23,145 nucleotides of DNA from Omnitrophica WOR_2 bacterium RIFCSPLOWO2_12_FULL_51_24 (GCA_001805885.1 MHHC01000026.1:1-23145), one strand, 5' to 3'. Positions 13,584-22,404 are shown, counted from the stretch's first letter. Notes: generated by a model not told the origin, from the sequence alone. A program made the numbers and translations.

Positions 13584-14419
13584 TCGCCGAAGCCGAATTG
13601 AAATCCGCATTAAAGAGATACAACATTTCCCCTAAGAAATATCTGGGCCAGAACTTTCTGGTCGATGAGGTTGTCGTCGATAGGATGATAAGGGCCTGCA
13701 GGTTCACTAAGAACGATTGGGTGATGGAGATAGGCGCGGGACTCGGCGTCCTTACCCGGCGTCTCGCCCGCGGGGTAAAGAACGTGTTGGCGGTAGAGAA
13801 GGACAGGAATGTCTGCGTGGCCCTCAGAGATATGGTCAAGGGATACGACAATGTCAATATCATCTGCGACGATTTCCTGGAGCTCGACATCGAGAAGACC
13901 CTCATCGAGGTCCCCGAGAAGATCAAGGTGATAGGAAACCTTCCGTATTATATAACCTCTCCCATAATAGAGAAATTGATCACCAGCAGGCTTAATTTCG
14001 AGTCCATGTATATAACCGTGCAGAAGGAAGTGGCCGAGAGGATATGCGCGGGCCCCGGAGGGAAAGATTACGGTTCGCTCTCGGTCTTCGTGCAGTTCTA
14101 TACAAAGCCGCGCAAATTGCTGGACATAGGAAGGGATTATTTCTACCCTGAGCCTGAAGTCGATTCCTCGTTCGTCGAGCTTATGGTCCTCCAGAGGCCC
14201 TCGGTAGATGTCAGTGACGCTGATAAATTTTTTGCCGTCGTCAGGGCCGGCTTCGGGCAGAGAAGGAAGACCTTGCTCAATTCGCTGCTTTCGAGCGAGG
14301 CGATCACGCTCGACAAAAATGCCCTGGCAGAGCTGCTCAAAAAGATCGACATAGACCCTGGTATCAGGGCCGAGCGGCTCTCCCTCGAAGAATTCGCCCG
14401 CATCGCCAATGCCCTCTAG
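13580..14419 (+). CDS. rsmA: 16S rRNA dimethyladenosine transferase (KsgA)
   Basis: Dimethylates two adjacent adenines in the terminal helix of 16S rRNA (A1518/A1519 in E. coli) and acts as a late small-subunit assembly checkpoint. The 279 residues match the family. KKYLGQNFLVDEVVVDRM near the N-terminus is the family signature, EIGAGLG (50-56) is the SAM-binding motif and NLPY (120-123) is the catalytic motif of N6-adenine methylases. The C-terminal RRKTLLNSL segment is typical. The start is taken as TTG 13580, overlapping the pdxA stop as TTGA; it gives the expected MIAEAELKSALKRYNI N-terminus. Repeat copy 2 begins 44 bases after the stop. Confidence 0.95.
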   Translation: MIAEAELKSALKRYNISPKKYLGQNFLVDEVVVDRMIRACRFTKNDWVMEIGAGLGVLTRRLARGVKNVLAVEKDRNVCVALRDMVKGYDNVNIICDDFLELDIEKTLIEVPEKIKVIGNLPYYITSPIIEKLITSRLNFESMYITVQKEVAERICAGPGGKDYGSLSVFVQFYTKPRKLLDIGRDYFYPEPEVDSSFVELMVLQRPSVDVSDADKFFAVVRAGFGQRRKTLLNSLLSSEAITLDKNALAELLKKIDIDPGIRAERLSLEEFARIANAL

Positions 14420-14462
14420 CGCCGTAATATTTTAATCCTCGCGAGCAGCCCTCCTTAAATAA

Positions 14463-14887
14463 GCCACGAACGGCGATTTGTCCTCACCGGGTCGCTGGCT
14501 CGCCCTGCGCGCTCGCTGCGCTTCGGTAAATTCTCGCTCTGCCTTAAGTATTAGCGGGGCATCCGTGCCCGCTCAAATTTCCCAATCCCTGTGAGGACAA
14601 AGATCGCCGTTCTTGACGTACTCCCAGCGGCCTGCGTGTCTTGAACATAATATTACGGCGCGTAGGCCGTTGTGTTATTGCAATGATACTGGCTGCAAAT
14701 TTATTGCCTGGAAAACGAAGATTTTTTACCCTCATCGCATGGAAAGACTCGAGCGGGCACGGCTCGCCCGCTTACAGATGCCTGCGAGAGCGAGAGGATT
14801 TCAAGCGGCGCGGGCCTCGCAGGGGCCCGCAAGCGCGCGATGAGGGGAAAAAAATTCAAGTTTTATGCCGCTGTAAATTTGCAGCCA
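14463..14887 (+). repeat. Complex palindromic repeat, copy 2 (core plus 3' block)
   Basis: Fills most of the 545-base gap between rsmA and gatC, in the same orientation as copy 1. The outer stem is GAACGGCGA plus T plus TTGTCCTCA (14468-14486) with TGAGGACAA plus TCGCCGTTC (14592-14600, 14604-14612). The 46 bases ending the core (AATTTCCCAATCC...GACGTACT) match copy 1 without a difference. The tip (14541-14560) is unrelated to that of copy 1. The interior differs, but CCGTGCCCGCTC (14563-14574) is complementary to GAGCGGGCACGG (14751-14762), a pairing kept in copy 1. GCGGGCC...GGCCCGC forms another hairpin near 14809-14829. The 3' block is 14835-14887. Short frames on either strand are not convincing genes. 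Confidence 0.85.
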
Positions 14888-14914
14888 GTGTTGCTTGGCA
14901 TACCACAAGGGTGA

Positions 14915-14943
14915 TTGACATTTTGCGTAACTTGTGATAACTT
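14915..14943 (+). promoter_or_regulatory. Sigma70-type promoter for the gatCAB operon
   Basis: A perfect TTGACA (14915-14920) is followed after 17 bases by TAACTT (14938-14943), with the alternative extended -10 TGTGATAAC (14933-14941). It lies 22 bases before the gatC ATG and just after repeat copy 2. The layout resembles the promoter at 6030-6058, where the -10 is TAAACT. Confidence 0.55.
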
Positions 14944-14964
14944 AGCAAGTTAGCGAAGGATAAG

Positions 14965-15261
14965 ATGAGCATAAAGGAAGAGAAGGTAAGGTATGTCGCG
15001 CGGTTGGCGAGGATAAAATTGACCGATGAAGAGGTCAGCCTCTTCTCGCGCCAGCTGGACGGGATACTCGGTTATGTCGACAAGCTGAACCAGAAGCTCG
15101 GCGAGCAGAGCCGGATCCCGCCCACGAACCATCCGCACACGGCCTCAAACCCCTTCAGGGCGGATGAGGTTAAGCCGTCGTTAAAGAGCGAGGCGGCGCT
15201 TGCCAATGCCCCCCAGAAGAGGGGTGATTTCTTCAAGGTCCCGAGGATAATAGAAGAATAA
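14965..15261 (+). CDS. gatC: Asp/Glu-tRNA amidotransferase subunit C
   Basis: A 98-residue subunit that wraps around and stabilises GatA in the GatCAB complex, which converts Glu-tRNA-Gln and/or Asp-tRNA-Asn to the amide forms. The family pattern is clear: VRYVARLARIKLTDEEVSLF, then LDGILGYVDKLNQ, a loop with the ADEV-like RADEVKPSL, and the ending GDFFKVPRIIEE. The start is set by GAAGGA (14955-14960), four bases before the ATG. It opens the gatC-gatA-gatB operon behind its own promoter and nine bases ahead of gatA. Confidence 0.95.
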   Translation: MSIKEEKVRYVARLARIKLTDEEVSLFSRQLDGILGYVDKLNQKLGEQSRIPPTNHPHTASNPFRADEVKPSLKSEAALANAPQKRGDFFKVPRIIEE

Positions 15262-15270
15262 TTCGCATAC

Positions 15271-16716
15271 ATGGATAATCTTTATTCCCTCACGGCCGGC
15301 GAACTCTTGAGCCTGCTGGATAAGAAATCTGTCAAACCCGAAGAGATAATAGAGTCGGTCTATTCCCGCGCGCAGTCCGTCGATAAGAAGATAAAAGGCT
15401 ACATCCACCTCGATAAAGAAAAGGCTTTGGACCAGGGTAAAAGCCTGCCGGCTGCGGGCAGGTTAAGAGGGATTCCCGTAGCCATTAAAGACAATATCTG
15501 CGTCGAAGGCGAGCTTACCACCTGCGCATCGAAGATCCTCCGCGGTTTCAAACCGCCGTATAACGCGACCGTTATCGAAAAACTGAAATCCGAAGGCGCG
15601 ATAATATGCGGTAGGACCAATATGGACGAATTCGCCTTCGGTTCATCGTGCGAAAACTCATCGTATTACCCCACATTAAATCCTTGGGATACCGGGAGGA
15701 TTCCCGGCGGTTCGAGCGGCGGCTCCGCGGCTGTAGTATCGGCCGATGAAGCGATAATGGCGCTCGGCTCTGATACCGGCGGTTCGATAAGACAGCCCGC
15801 CTCATTATGCGGCGTGGTCGGAATGAAACCGACATACGGCAGGGTTTCGCGCTACGGGCTTATCGCGTTCGCATCGAGCCTTGACCAGATCGGCCCGCTT
15901 ACCAAAGACGTAAAAGACGCCGCGCTGCTCCTCGGCGTCATCGCCGGTTACGATGGCAAAGATTCGACGTCGGTAAACATTCCCGTCCCCGACTATCTCG
16001 GCTATTTGAAGAATGACGTGAAGGGCATGAAGATAGGGATACCTAAAGAATATTTTGTCTCCGGAATGGATAAGGAGGTGGAGGGCTCTGTCAAAGAGGC
16101 GATAGCTTTGCTTAAGGGCAAGGGCGCGCAGATCGTGGACGTATCGCTGCCGCATACCGAATACGCGGTCGCGGTCTATTATATATTGGCTACCGCCGAA
16201 GCGTCATCGAACCTCGCGAGATTCGACGGGATCCAGTACGGCTACAGGTGCGCGGATCCCGAAAATCTCCTCGACTTGTATGAAAGGACGCGCGGCGAAG
16301 GTTTCGGCGCGGAAGCGAAGAGGAGGATAATACTCGGCACATACGTCTTGTCGAGCGGTTATTATGATGCCTATTATCTCAAAGCGCAAAAGGTCCGCAC
16401 GCTTATAAAAAATGACTTTGAGCGGGTCTTTGAGAGCGGTTGTGATTGCATACTCACGCCGACTTCACCGACGCCCGCATTCAAAATAGGCGAAAGGGTA
16501 TTAGACCCGTTATCGATGTACCTTTCGGATATATTCACTATTTCCGTAAATCTGGCTGGAGTTCCCGGCTTATCCATACCGTGCGGATTTACGAAAAACG
16601 GTTTACCCATCGGCATGCAGCTTATAGGGAATTTCTTTAAGGAGGAGAAACTCTTCCGCATCGCTTATACTTACGAGAGCAATACAGATTGGCACAAGAG
16701 GAGCCCGGGACTTTAA
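15271..16716 (+). CDS. gatA: Asp/Glu-tRNA amidotransferase subunit A (amidase)
   Basis: The glutaminase subunit that frees ammonia for GatB; amidase-signature family, 481 residues. The Ser-cisSer-Lys triad is visible as Lys73 (VAIKDNI), Ser148 (GGSSGGSAA) and Ser172 (DTGGSIRQP), with the same spacing as S. aureus GatA (79/154/178). The C-terminal GVPGLSIPCGFTKNGLPIGMQ segment is typical. No strong ribosome binding site precedes ATG 15271; translation may be coupled to gatC nine bases away. The gatB ATG follows the stop codon directly with no gap. Confidence 0.97.
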   Translation: MDNLYSLTAGELLSLLDKKSVKPEEIIESVYSRAQSVDKKIKGYIHLDKEKALDQGKSLPAAGRLRGIPVAIKDNICVEGELTTCASKILRGFKPPYNATVIEKLKSEGAIICGRTNMDEFAFGSSCENSSYYPTLNPWDTGRIPGGSSGGSAAVVSADEAIMALGSDTGGSIRQPASLCGVVGMKPTYGRVSRYGLIAFASSLDQIGPLTKDVKDAALLLGVIAGYDGKDSTSVNIPVPDYLGYLKNDVKGMKIGIPKEYFVSGMDKEVEGSVKEAIALLKGKGAQIVDVSLPHTEYAVAVYYILATAEASSNLARFDGIQYGYRCADPENLLDLYERTRGEGFGAEAKRRIILGTYVLSSGYYDAYYLKAQKVRTLIKNDFERVFESGCDCILTPTSPTPAFKIGERVLDPLSMYLSDIFTISVNLAGVPGLSIPCGFTKNGLPIGMQLIGNFFKEEKLFRIAYTYESNTDWHKRSPGL

Positions 16717-18168
16717 ATGGCGTATGAACCTGTCATAGGACTTGAGGTCCACGTTCAGCTTAAGACCGTATCTAAGATGTTCTGCGGTTGCGCGACCGGG
16801 TTCGGCGGAGCGCCGAATTCACATACCTGTCCCGTATGCCTCGGTTTTCCCGGAGCACTGCCTGTCTTAAATCAGCGGGCGTTGACGGGATCGATCAGGG
16901 TCGCCGTCGCCGTCGGATGCAAAATATCCGACAAGATAACATTCCACAGGAAAAATTATTTCTACCCGGATCTGCCGAAGGATTATCAGATATCGCAATA
17001 CGACGAGCCGCTTTCCGAGCATGGCCATTTGAAGATAAAAATCAGCGGCGGTGAAAAGACAATAAGGATTAAAAGGGTGCACATGGAAGAGGACGCGGGA
17101 AAACTCATCCACGAGGAAGGCGGCGACTCAAGCTTTGTCGATTTTAACCGGTCCGGTATGCCGCTTCTCGAGATAGTCAGCGAGCCCGATATAAATTCGC
17201 CGGAAGAGGCCTATCGGTATCTGACAGATCTCAAGCTACTCCTTCGTTACCTCGACGTATCCGACTGCGACATGGAAAAGGGAAGTTTGCGCTGCGACGC
17301 GAACATATCCATCAGAAAAAAAGGCGAGACCGGCCTCGGCACAAAGGCCGAGGTAAAGAACATGAATTCCTTCAAGGCCGTAAAGTCGGCGCTCGAGTTC
17401 GAGTTCGAAAGGCAGGTCAAGCGCCTTGAGACCGGGGAAAGGATAGTCCAGGAGACGCGCCTGTGGGACCCGGATAGAGAGATAACAGTATCCATGCGAT
17501 CGAAGGAAGAAGCGCACGATTACAGGTATTTCCCGGAGCCGGACCTTGTCCCGTTCATGCTGCAAAATGATTTAATAGAGATGGAAAGGAAAAACCTCCC
17601 CGAATTACCCGGAGCGAGGAAGGCGAGATTCGCGAGCGCCTTCGGCCTGCCGGAATATGACGCTGAGGTATTGACGCAGGAGAAAGAGACGGCGGATTAT
17701 TTCGAGGAGTGCCTGGGATTTTACGACAAACCGAAGATCATCTCAAACTGGTTGATGGGCGATGTCTCGGGTTATCTTAATGCAAAAAATTTGTCTGTCA
17801 GAAATTCAAAACTGAGGCCTCAGGGCCTTGCCGGCCTTTTGAAAGAGGTCGATTCGGGAAAGATAAGCGGCAAAATGGCGAAAGATATAATAATTGAGAT
17901 GCTCGATACCGGGGAAGATGCCGGCGTTATAATATCAGAAAAGGGGCTCGCGCAGATATCGGACAGCGGCGAGCTCGATAAAGTTTCGGAAGAAGTGATC
18001 GCGGAAAACCGGAAGACTGCGGAAGATTTTTTGAAGGGCAAAGATAACGCGCTCATGTTCCTTGTCGGACAGGTAATGAAGAGGACGAAGGGAAAAGCGA
18101 ACCCGGCGGTCGTAAACCGGATATTAAGGGATAAACTCACGAAAAAACAAGGAGAAGAGGATGCGTAA
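16717..18168 (+). CDS. gatB: Asp/Glu-tRNA amidotransferase subunit B
   Basis: Binds the mischarged tRNA and carries the kinase/transamidase site; 483 residues. The N-terminal catalytic cradle begins YEPVIGLEVHVQLKT and holds a zinc site Cys23/Cys25/Cys38/Cys41 (CGC...CPVC). Characteristic blocks follow: LPKDYQISQYDEPL, HMEEDAGKL, DFNRSGMPLLEIVSEPD, SLRCDANIS and EVKNMNSFKAVKSALEFE. The C-terminal tail domain (YqeY-like) ends NALMFLVGQVMKRTKGKANPAVVNRILRDKL. The 3' end overlaps the S41 protease start by eight bases and its AAGGAGAAGAGG supplies that gene's ribosome binding site. Confidence 0.97.
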   Translation: MAYEPVIGLEVHVQLKTVSKMFCGCATGFGGAPNSHTCPVCLGFPGALPVLNQRALTGSIRVAVAVGCKISDKITFHRKNYFYPDLPKDYQISQYDEPLSEHGHLKIKISGGEKTIRIKRVHMEEDAGKLIHEEGGDSSFVDFNRSGMPLLEIVSEPDINSPEEAYRYLTDLKLLLRYLDVSDCDMEKGSLRCDANISIRKKGETGLGTKAEVKNMNSFKAVKSALEFEFERQVKRLETGERIVQETRLWDPDREITVSMRSKEEAHDYRYFPEPDLVPFMLQNDLIEMERKNLPELPGARKARFASAFGLPEYDAEVLTQEKETADYFEECLGFYDKPKIISNWLMGDVSGYLNAKNLSVRNSKLRPQGLAGLLKEVDSGKISGKMAKDIIIEMLDTGEDAGVIISEKGLAQISDSGELDKVSEEVIAENRKTAEDFLKGKDNALMFLVGQVMKRTKGKANPAVVNRILRDKLTKKQGEEDA

Positions 18169-19489
18169 AGTCGGATTTGTAGTTTGGGTTTTGGCGGTAT
18201 TTTTGGCGTTTTCGAATTGCCTTCCTGCGGCGACAACGGATAAAGCCAAGGAACAGGCGCCGCAAAATGCGGGAAAGGTTCAACCCGCGCAAGTCGCGCC
18301 GGCCGCGCCGGAAAAAGAAGGGGATATATATAAACAACTTGAACTTTTTTCCGATGCCCTTTCTATGGTGCGCTCCGAATATGTGGATAACGTGAAATCG
18401 AAAGACCTGATATACGGGGCCCTTAAGGGCATGGTGCAGTCGCTCGACAAATTCAGCGAATTCATGGACCCGGAGTCCTATGCTGAGATGAAAGTCGAGA
18501 CCGAAGGCGAGTTCGGCGGGATCGGCATCGAGATAGCGATAAAGGACGATATCCTCACAGTTATTGCCCCTATTGATGATACGCCCGCTTACAAGGCGGG
18601 CCTCAAGGCAGGCGACAGGGTCGTAAAAATAAACAAGGATATAACACGCGGGATCACGCTTCTCGAAGCGGTAAGGAAGCTCCGCGGTAAACCCGGGACG
18701 CCTGTCACGGTGACAGTCCTGCGCGAAGGGGAGAACAAGATCCTCGATTTCACGATAACGAGGGATGTCATCAAGGTCAAGTCGGTAAAGAACCCCAGGA
18801 TGGTCGAAGATAAAATAGCCTATATAAAACTCAGCATATTCCAGGAACGTTCTGCCAAGGACCTGGAGGACGCGTTAGCGGAACTCGAGAAACAGGGCAT
18901 GGACAGCCTTATCCTTGACTTAAGGAATGATCCTGGCGGGCTGTTGAATGTCGCCGCCGAGGTCTCCGGGAAATTCCTCCCGACGGGAGAGATGATCGTC
19001 TATACCAAAGGACGCAATAACAAACAAGAGATGGAATTCAGGGTAAAGGAGAAGAAACCGAGGACCGATTATCCGATGGTTATCCTTGTCGATGGGGGTT
19101 CGGCGTCCGCCTCAGAGATCGTAGCCGGCGCCTTGCAGGACCATAAACGCGCCGTATTAGTCGGCATGAAGACATTCGGAAAGGGATCGGTCCAGACCGT
19201 CATACCGCTTTCCGACGGCTCAGCGATACGGCTTACAACAAGCAAGTATTACACGCCGAACGGCCGCTCCATCCACGGGCAGGGCATAATGCCTGATATC
19301 GTGGTCGAGCTGAAACCGACCAAAAAGGAAGACTTGTCGAAACAGAGCCCGGCGGAGGTCTTCGAGAAACTTGAGGAGCAGCCTCAACAACCTTCGGTCA
19401 AGAAAGAGGAATACGATAACCAGCTCCAGAGCGCTATCGACGTCATAAAGACGATGAGGATATATAAATCCTGCGTAATGAAAAAATGA
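18161..19489 (+). CDS. Carboxy-terminal processing protease, S41 family (CtpA-like)
   Basis: A 442-residue exported serine protease with a Ser-Lys active site. The signal sequence MRKVGFVVWVLAVFLAFSNCLPAA is followed by an Ala/Pro/Gln-rich linker (about 24-50) and a helical N-terminal segment. A PDZ domain (about 110-200; GEFGGIGIEI, APAYKAGLKAGD-like DDTPAYKAGLKAGDRV) precedes the peptidase core. The active site is Ser316 (GGSASASEI), Lys341 and Gln345 (FGKGSVQ), spaced 25 and 4 residues as in CtpB. FSNC is a poor lipobox, so a soluble periplasmic form is more likely. Relatives trim envelope proteins and peptidoglycan hydrolases. It overlaps gatB and, by ATGA, the deacetylase gene, although they are unrelated in function. 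Confidence 0.93.
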   Translation: MRKVGFVVWVLAVFLAFSNCLPAATTDKAKEQAPQNAGKVQPAQVAPAAPEKEGDIYKQLELFSDALSMVRSEYVDNVKSKDLIYGALKGMVQSLDKFSEFMDPESYAEMKVETEGEFGGIGIEIAIKDDILTVIAPIDDTPAYKAGLKAGDRVVKINKDITRGITLLEAVRKLRGKPGTPVTVTVLREGENKILDFTITRDVIKVKSVKNPRMVEDKIAYIKLSIFQERSAKDLEDALAELEKQGMDSLILDLRNDPGGLLNVAAEVSGKFLPTGEMIVYTKGRNNKQEMEFRVKEKKPRTDYPMVILVDGGSASASEIVAGALQDHKRAVLVGMKTFGKGSVQTVIPLSDGSAIRLTTSKYYTPNGRSIHGQGIMPDIVVELKPTKKEDLSKQSPAEVFEKLEEQPQQPSVKKEEYDNQLQSAIDVIKTMRIYKSCVMKK

Positions 19490-20574
19490 ACCGGATAAAT
19501 CTCTATAACCTTGCAGTAATCATCGCGGCGATCATTTGCGCGGTCTTCCTCTTCAATGTCGCCAGGGACTTATTGCACGACAGGACGCTTGAGCGCGTCC
19601 TCTCTTCCGAGCTGGCCGCCGGCAAGATCTCCGGTAAGGACCTTGTCGGAAAGGTAAAACATGTCTATCTCGAAAAGAGGTACTGGGTCTCCGATTCTTT
19701 TTCGTTTGATGATTTTGAAAAGAGGCTCAGGAAGTCGCTCGATAGGGCCGGATTTAAATTACTTTCGGTCTCCAAGACGATCAGGAAGGAATCCAGGGAG
19801 GAAGTATCTTTTCTTATTGCGGAACGTTCCTCGAGCAACCCGATCTTACGCCTGACCCTCATCCACAGGATAGCGGCAAGACCTATGCCTAAGCCCTCGC
19901 CGGAAGTAAGGCCTGTGCGGCCGAAGCTGGCGATAGTATTGGACGACTGGGGATACAACACGAAAAGTCTCGATGCCATCCTTCAGATAGATAAACCCGT
20001 GACACTTTCCGTACTGCCGGGCCTGCCATACTCGGCGCTCGTTGCCCAAAAGGCGAAGGGCCACGGCCATGAGGTGATACTTCACATGCCCATGGAGCCG
20101 AAGGCGAAGATGAGGCTCGAGCTTGCCACCCTTTATACCAGCATGGCCGATGACGAGATAAGGGCTAATCTCTGCAATGCCCTTCAGACCGTTCCGGGCG
20201 CGTCCGGGATAAATAACCATGAGGGGTCTAAGGCCACCGAAGACCGCAGGCTTATGAAAGTGGTATTCGGCGAACTGAAAAAAAATAATATGTTCTTTCT
20301 CGACAGTCTTGTCACAAATTATTCCGTCTGTGAATCCGCGGCAAAAGAGGCAGGCATAAGGTTCATCAAGAGGTCGATATTCCTCGACAATGAAAGCGAT
20401 CCCGCCTATATAAAGAAGCAGTTCGAGAAGGCGATGAACCTTGCCATAAGGAACGGTGATGCCGTAGCGATCGGACACGACCGTCCGAACACAATCGCCG
20501 TTTTGAAAGAGATGATCCCGGTTATCGAGAGCAAGGGCATAGAGATGACATACGTATCTAATTTAGCGAGGTAG
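19486..20574 (+). CDS. Divergent polysaccharide deacetylase (YibQ/DUF610 family), membrane-anchored
   Basis: 362 residues. An N-terminal membrane helix (about 8-26) and a linker domain (about 35-140, not recognised) precede the deacetylase-like fold (about 145-362). The family motifs are present: KLAIVLDDWGYN, LSVLPGLPYS, EVILHMPMEP, SGINNHEGSKAT, MFFLDSLVT and GDAVAIGHDRPNTI. These keep Asp and His residues at the positions used for metal binding in NodB-type enzymes, but the substrate of this family is not established. The start overlaps the protease stop (ATGA). Together they form an envelope-related pair commonly seen side by side in didermic bacteria. Confidence 0.9.
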   Translation: MNRINLYNLAVIIAAIICAVFLFNVARDLLHDRTLERVLSSELAAGKISGKDLVGKVKHVYLEKRYWVSDSFSFDDFEKRLRKSLDRAGFKLLSVSKTIRKESREEVSFLIAERSSSNPILRLTLIHRIAARPMPKPSPEVRPVRPKLAIVLDDWGYNTKSLDAILQIDKPVTLSVLPGLPYSALVAQKAKGHGHEVILHMPMEPKAKMRLELATLYTSMADDEIRANLCNALQTVPGASGINNHEGSKATEDRRLMKVVFGELKKNNMFFLDSLVTNYSVCESAAKEAGIRFIKRSIFLDNESDPAYIKKQFEKAMNLAIRNGDAVAIGHDRPNTIAVLKEMIPVIESKGIEMTYVSNLAR

Positions 20575-20579
20575 ATATA

Positions 20580-21683
20580 ATGTTTGTCCTTGGTATAGAG
20601 ACATCATGCGATGAGACGGGCGCCAGCGTAGTAAAAGACGGGAAGGATGTCATCTCCAACACCGTCGCTTCTTCTCTTGACTTCCATAGGAGATACGGCG
20701 GAGTGGTCCCTGAAATAGCCACACGTTACCACCTGGAAGTCATCGATTATGTGGTAAAAGATTCCCTCGGATCGGCCGGTATAACCCTGAAAGATCTCGA
20801 TCTGGTCGCAGTGACCCAGGGGCCCGGGTTGGTCGGCTCGCTGCTTGTGGGGATATCATTTGCCAAATCCCTTGCTTATTCCCTCGATATACCGATCGTG
20901 GGCGTAAACCATCTTTGGGCCCATATCTACTCGGGTTTGATCGGTTGCCCTAAAATAAAATTTCCGTTTATGGGCCTTGTCGTATCGGGAGGACATACCA
21001 GCCTTGTCCTCTGCGAAGATATAGGAAAGTTCAGATTACTCGGCCAGACGAGGGATGACGCGATAGGTGAGGCATTCGACAAGGTCGCGAAAATACTGGG
21101 ACTGGGGTACCCGGGAGGGCCGTCCATCGAAAAGGCCGCTTTGCGCGGCGATCCGGATGCGGTCAAATTTACTTCCCCTTATCTTGGCGATGATTCATAC
21201 GATTTTAGTTTCAGCGGAATAAAAACTGCGGTATTATATTATGTGCGGGATCGGAGGCTGACCGCGGGAATGACGGCGGATATAGCGGCGAGTTTCCAGA
21301 AAGCCGCGATCGGCGCAATTGTAGAGAGATCGATATCGGCCTGCGGGAAGAGGTCCCGTGAAAGCGGGACAAGGGGCCCTGGTCAATCTGAAAGATTGCC
21401 CAGGACTGGTCCTGATGAAATTCTGCGAATTTCTCAGGGAATAGATCGCCTGATCGTAGGCGGAGGCGTAAGCGCGAACAGGCTTTTGAGAAAAGAGTTG
21501 GCCGGCGCGGGTGTCGCGAACGGGATAGAAGTTACATTTCCGCCGATGAGGCTTTCGCTCGATAACGGCGCGATGATCGCATCGACCGGATATTTGTTAT
21601 ACAAAAAAGGCAAGGTCCTTTTTGAAAAAAAGGGCAAAAGGTCGGATCTTACTTTAACGGCCAGACCTGATCTCGGGATCTAG
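20580..21683 (+). CDS. tsaD: tRNA N6-threonylcarbamoyladenosine synthase subunit TsaD, with in-frame insertion
   Basis: Transfers the threonylcarbamoyl group to A37 of ANN-decoding tRNAs, working with TsaB and TsaE. The ASKHA fold is complete: GIETSCDETGAS at the N-terminus, metal-binding His111 and His115 (NHLWAHIYSG), SGGHTSLV, GGPSIEKAA, FSFSGIKTAV, GGGVSANRLLR (294-304) and LSLDNGAMIA. The 367 residues exceed the usual roughly 338. The excess is residues about 258-286, between VERSISACGK and GIDRLIVGGG, where relatives have only a short turn. Those bases (21353-21438) are three consecutive hairpins. The reading frame is kept and no motif is interrupted, so the enzyme is probably active. 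Confidence 0.95.
   Translation: MFVLGIETSCDETGASVVKDGKDVISNTVASSLDFHRRYGGVVPEIATRYHLEVIDYVVKDSLGSAGITLKDLDLVAVTQGPGLVGSLLVGISFAKSLAYSLDIPIVGVNHLWAHIYSGLIGCPKIKFPFMGLVVSGGHTSLVLCEDIGKFRLLGQTRDDAIGEAFDKVAKILGLGYPGGPSIEKAALRGDPDAVKFTSPYLGDDSYDFSFSGIKTAVLYYVRDRRLTAGMTADIAASFQKAAIGAIVERSISACGKRSRESGTRGPGQSERLPRTGPDEILRISQGIDRLIVGGGVSANRLLRKELAGAGVANGIEVTFPPMRLSLDNGAMIASTGYLLYKKGKVLFEKKGKRSDLTLTARPDLGI
21353..21438 (+). repeat. Triple palindromic insertion inside tsaD
   Basis: Three adjacent hairpins lie in frame. A: GTCCCG (21353-21358) with CGGGAC (21365-21370), loop TGAAAG. B: CCTGG plus CAATCT (21378-21389) with AGATTG plus CCAGG (21393-21404), one mismatch, loop GAA. C: CCTGA plus GAAATTC (21411-21423) with GAATTTC plus TCAGG (21427-21438), one bulged T, loop TGC. 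Together they encode about 29 residues absent from other TsaD proteins. Stem C shares GAAATTC/GAATTTC with the inner stem of repeat copy 1. Confidence 0.7.
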
Positions 21684-21695
21684 AAGGAGACGACG

Positions 21696-22379
21696 ATGGG
21701 ACTTAACGATATCGATATGATGTTGAGGTTGTTTATTGCGGCCATCCTGAGCGGACTTATCGGTTATGAGCGCGAGGTCCATGGAAGGCTCGCCGGCTTC
21801 AGGACGCATATACTCGTCGGCGTAGGCTCTACCCTCATAATGCTTACTTCGATGTATATCTTCGATATATACAGTGACCGCGCCACCCCTGACCCGGGAC
21901 GCATCGCCGCGCAGGTGGTGAGCGGAATAGGTTTTCTCGGCGCCGGCACTATAATAAGATTTAAGGCTTCGGTACGCGGCCTTACGACTGCGGCAAGCCT
22001 CTGGACCGTCGCGGGTCTCGGGCTCGCGGTCGGCGCGGGTTTGTTTATACCCGCTACCTTTACCACCATTTTAGTCTTAGCGGCTCTCTTCTTTCTCAAC
22101 AGGGTAGAGAGGGGGATGATAAGGAGAGACTGGTACAAGTCTCTAGAGATAGATACAAAAGCGGGCGCGTCGCAACTTCAGGAGATCCGGTCCCTGCTTT
22201 CCGAGTATGACGTGGAGATAAAGGATTTCGACGTGAAAAGATCCTCGTCTTCCGAGGACCTTATCATAAAGATCAGCGTCAAGCTCCTTACCAACGAATA
22301 CGATAACGAGATAATCTCTAAAATACGCGAACTCGACGGCGTCAGAAAGGCCGGTTGGTCTATATTGACTGATTCATAA
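21696..22379 (+). CDS. MgtC/SapB family membrane protein
   Basis: 227 residues. An N-terminal membrane domain of about four or five helices carries the family signature: LSGLIGYEREVHGRLAGFRTH, GSTLIMLTS, AAQVVSGIGFLGAGTI and VRGLTTAASLW. A soluble C-terminal domain (about 150-227) looks like the ACT-type domain of MgtC. Salmonella MgtC helps growth at low Mg2+ and inhibits F-type ATP synthase, but the role of environmental members is unsettled. AAGGAGA (21683-21689) precedes the ATG. It is the third Mg2+-linked gene in the window after corA and the CNNM gene. Confidence 0.92.
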   Translation: MGLNDIDMMLRLFIAAILSGLIGYEREVHGRLAGFRTHILVGVGSTLIMLTSMYIFDIYSDRATPDPGRIAAQVVSGIGFLGAGTIIRFKASVRGLTTAASLWTVAGLGLAVGAGLFIPATFTTILVLAALFFLNRVERGMIRRDWYKSLEIDTKAGASQLQEIRSLLSEYDVEIKDFDVKRSSSSEDLIIKISVKLLTNEYDNEIISKIRELDGVRKAGWSILTDS

Positions 22380-22404
22380 TAAGGCGGAAAGGGGGTGTGT
22401 CGAG

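Noticed and set aside
14544..14937. Short open frames on both strands in repeat copy 2
   Set aside because: They mirror the repeat, differ from the copy 1 frames outside identical DNA and have no ribosome binding site; considered non-coding.
21353..21438. Frameshift or pseudogene in tsaD
   Set aside because: Motifs before and after the insertion are in the same frame and complete, so the gene appears intact.
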